Assembly: GCA_028275165.1 (NCBI GenBank)
Contig: JAQCNF010000181.1
Location: forward strand, 1 to 32,239
Length of the DNA stretch: 32,239 nucleotides
Direction: 5' to 3'
DNA from: Haloquadratum sp.
GTDB taxonomy: Archaea > Halobacteriota > Halobacteria > Halobacteriales > Haloferacaceae
A program made the translations under genes and the position numbers. Below the pieces are notes generated by a model that was not told where the DNA came from, ran no database searches, and was given only the letters and a program-made list of their open reading frames with translations. Below, piece by piece: positions 32,170-32,239 of the stretch. Within the stretch, counting starts at the first letter, position 1; each line of letters starts with the position of its first letter.

Positions 32170-32239
32170 AGGAAGTCAAAGAGAGCCATTTCCTTCGAGA
32201 AGCCTTATTCTGACGATATCGGATATGTCATTCACTCTT

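Larger units (their letters stand above)
30570..32179 (+). mobile_element. Nearly complete IS1341-type (TnpB-only) insertion element
   Basis: The left part holds a compact hairpin CCCACGACTCGTGGG (30591-30605) preceded by GTCGAGGCGAAAG, which is similar to the left side of the element at 11736. The right part holds hairpin CCCACGACTTCAGTCGTGGG (32150-32169) followed by AGGAAGTCAA. Between them lies a broken tnpB. There is no tnpA, as in IS1341-type members. The left boundary is uncertain. The right boundary is placed at the shared GTCAA terminus. The 3' end of tnpB plus the right end is where a guide RNA would be encoded. Confidence 0.78.

Noticed and set aside
1-32239. CRISPR arrays and tRNA genes
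   Set aside because: I looked for evenly spaced short repeats and for T-loop sequences with matching acceptor stems and found none. The only tandem repeats are within coding sequence.

Overview
The window looks like chromosomal DNA from an extremely halophilic archaeon. The predicted proteins are strongly acidic. TATA-like boxes sit about 25 bases before several start codons, which points to leaderless transcripts. Response regulators end in HalX domains, several exported proteins carry twin-arginine or lipoprotein signals, and decayed TnpB (IS200/IS605, IS1341-type) elements are scattered throughout. The base composition looks near or below half GC, with wide gene-poor gaps and many transposon remnants. 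That fits a low-GC haloarchaeon such as Haloquadratum better than the usual GC-rich genera, but this is inference and nothing was searched or counted.

Layout. 1-350: a 5S rRNA gene (the rest of the rRNA operon is presumably to the left) and two strong hairpins. 375-5850: small hypothetical genes, a 12-helix MFS exporter, a rhomboid protease, an orphan REC-HalX response regulator and a pair of small membrane/lipoprotein genes. 5978-9335: a secreted arylsulfotransferase-like beta-propeller protein, a bacterial-type aspartate 1-decarboxylase (PanD) and hypothetical genes, with degraded transposase fragments between them. 9545-13112: gene-poor DNA with small membrane proteins, a frame-broken TnpB element and a zinc-ribbon/winged-helix regulator whose stop codon seems to be supplied by that element's right end.

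13451-18601 is the most coherent block. It holds an ADP-ribosylglycohydrolase-family enzyme, a fused two-domain ECF-type ATPase, the EcfT membrane protein and an ECF S component, all on the minus strand, and a nucleoside deaminase diverging from the same promoter region. I read it as an uptake-and-salvage module for a nucleoside-like compound whose identity is unknown. The fused ATPase has one composite ATP site with every key catalytic position altered and one intact site.

18718-26939 encodes mainly cell-surface proteins: a Tat-exported small protein, a membrane protein with an N-terminal ribbon-helix-helix segment, a large FG-GAP/thrombospondin-type-3 protein, a Tat lipoprotein and a membrane-anchored stalk protein. 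26980-32179 holds a rare HxlR-REC-HalX response regulator, a zinc-knuckle ribbon-helix-helix protein, a short-chain dehydrogenase and two more TnpB relics, one nearly full length with both end hairpins. I saw no CRISPR array and no tRNA.
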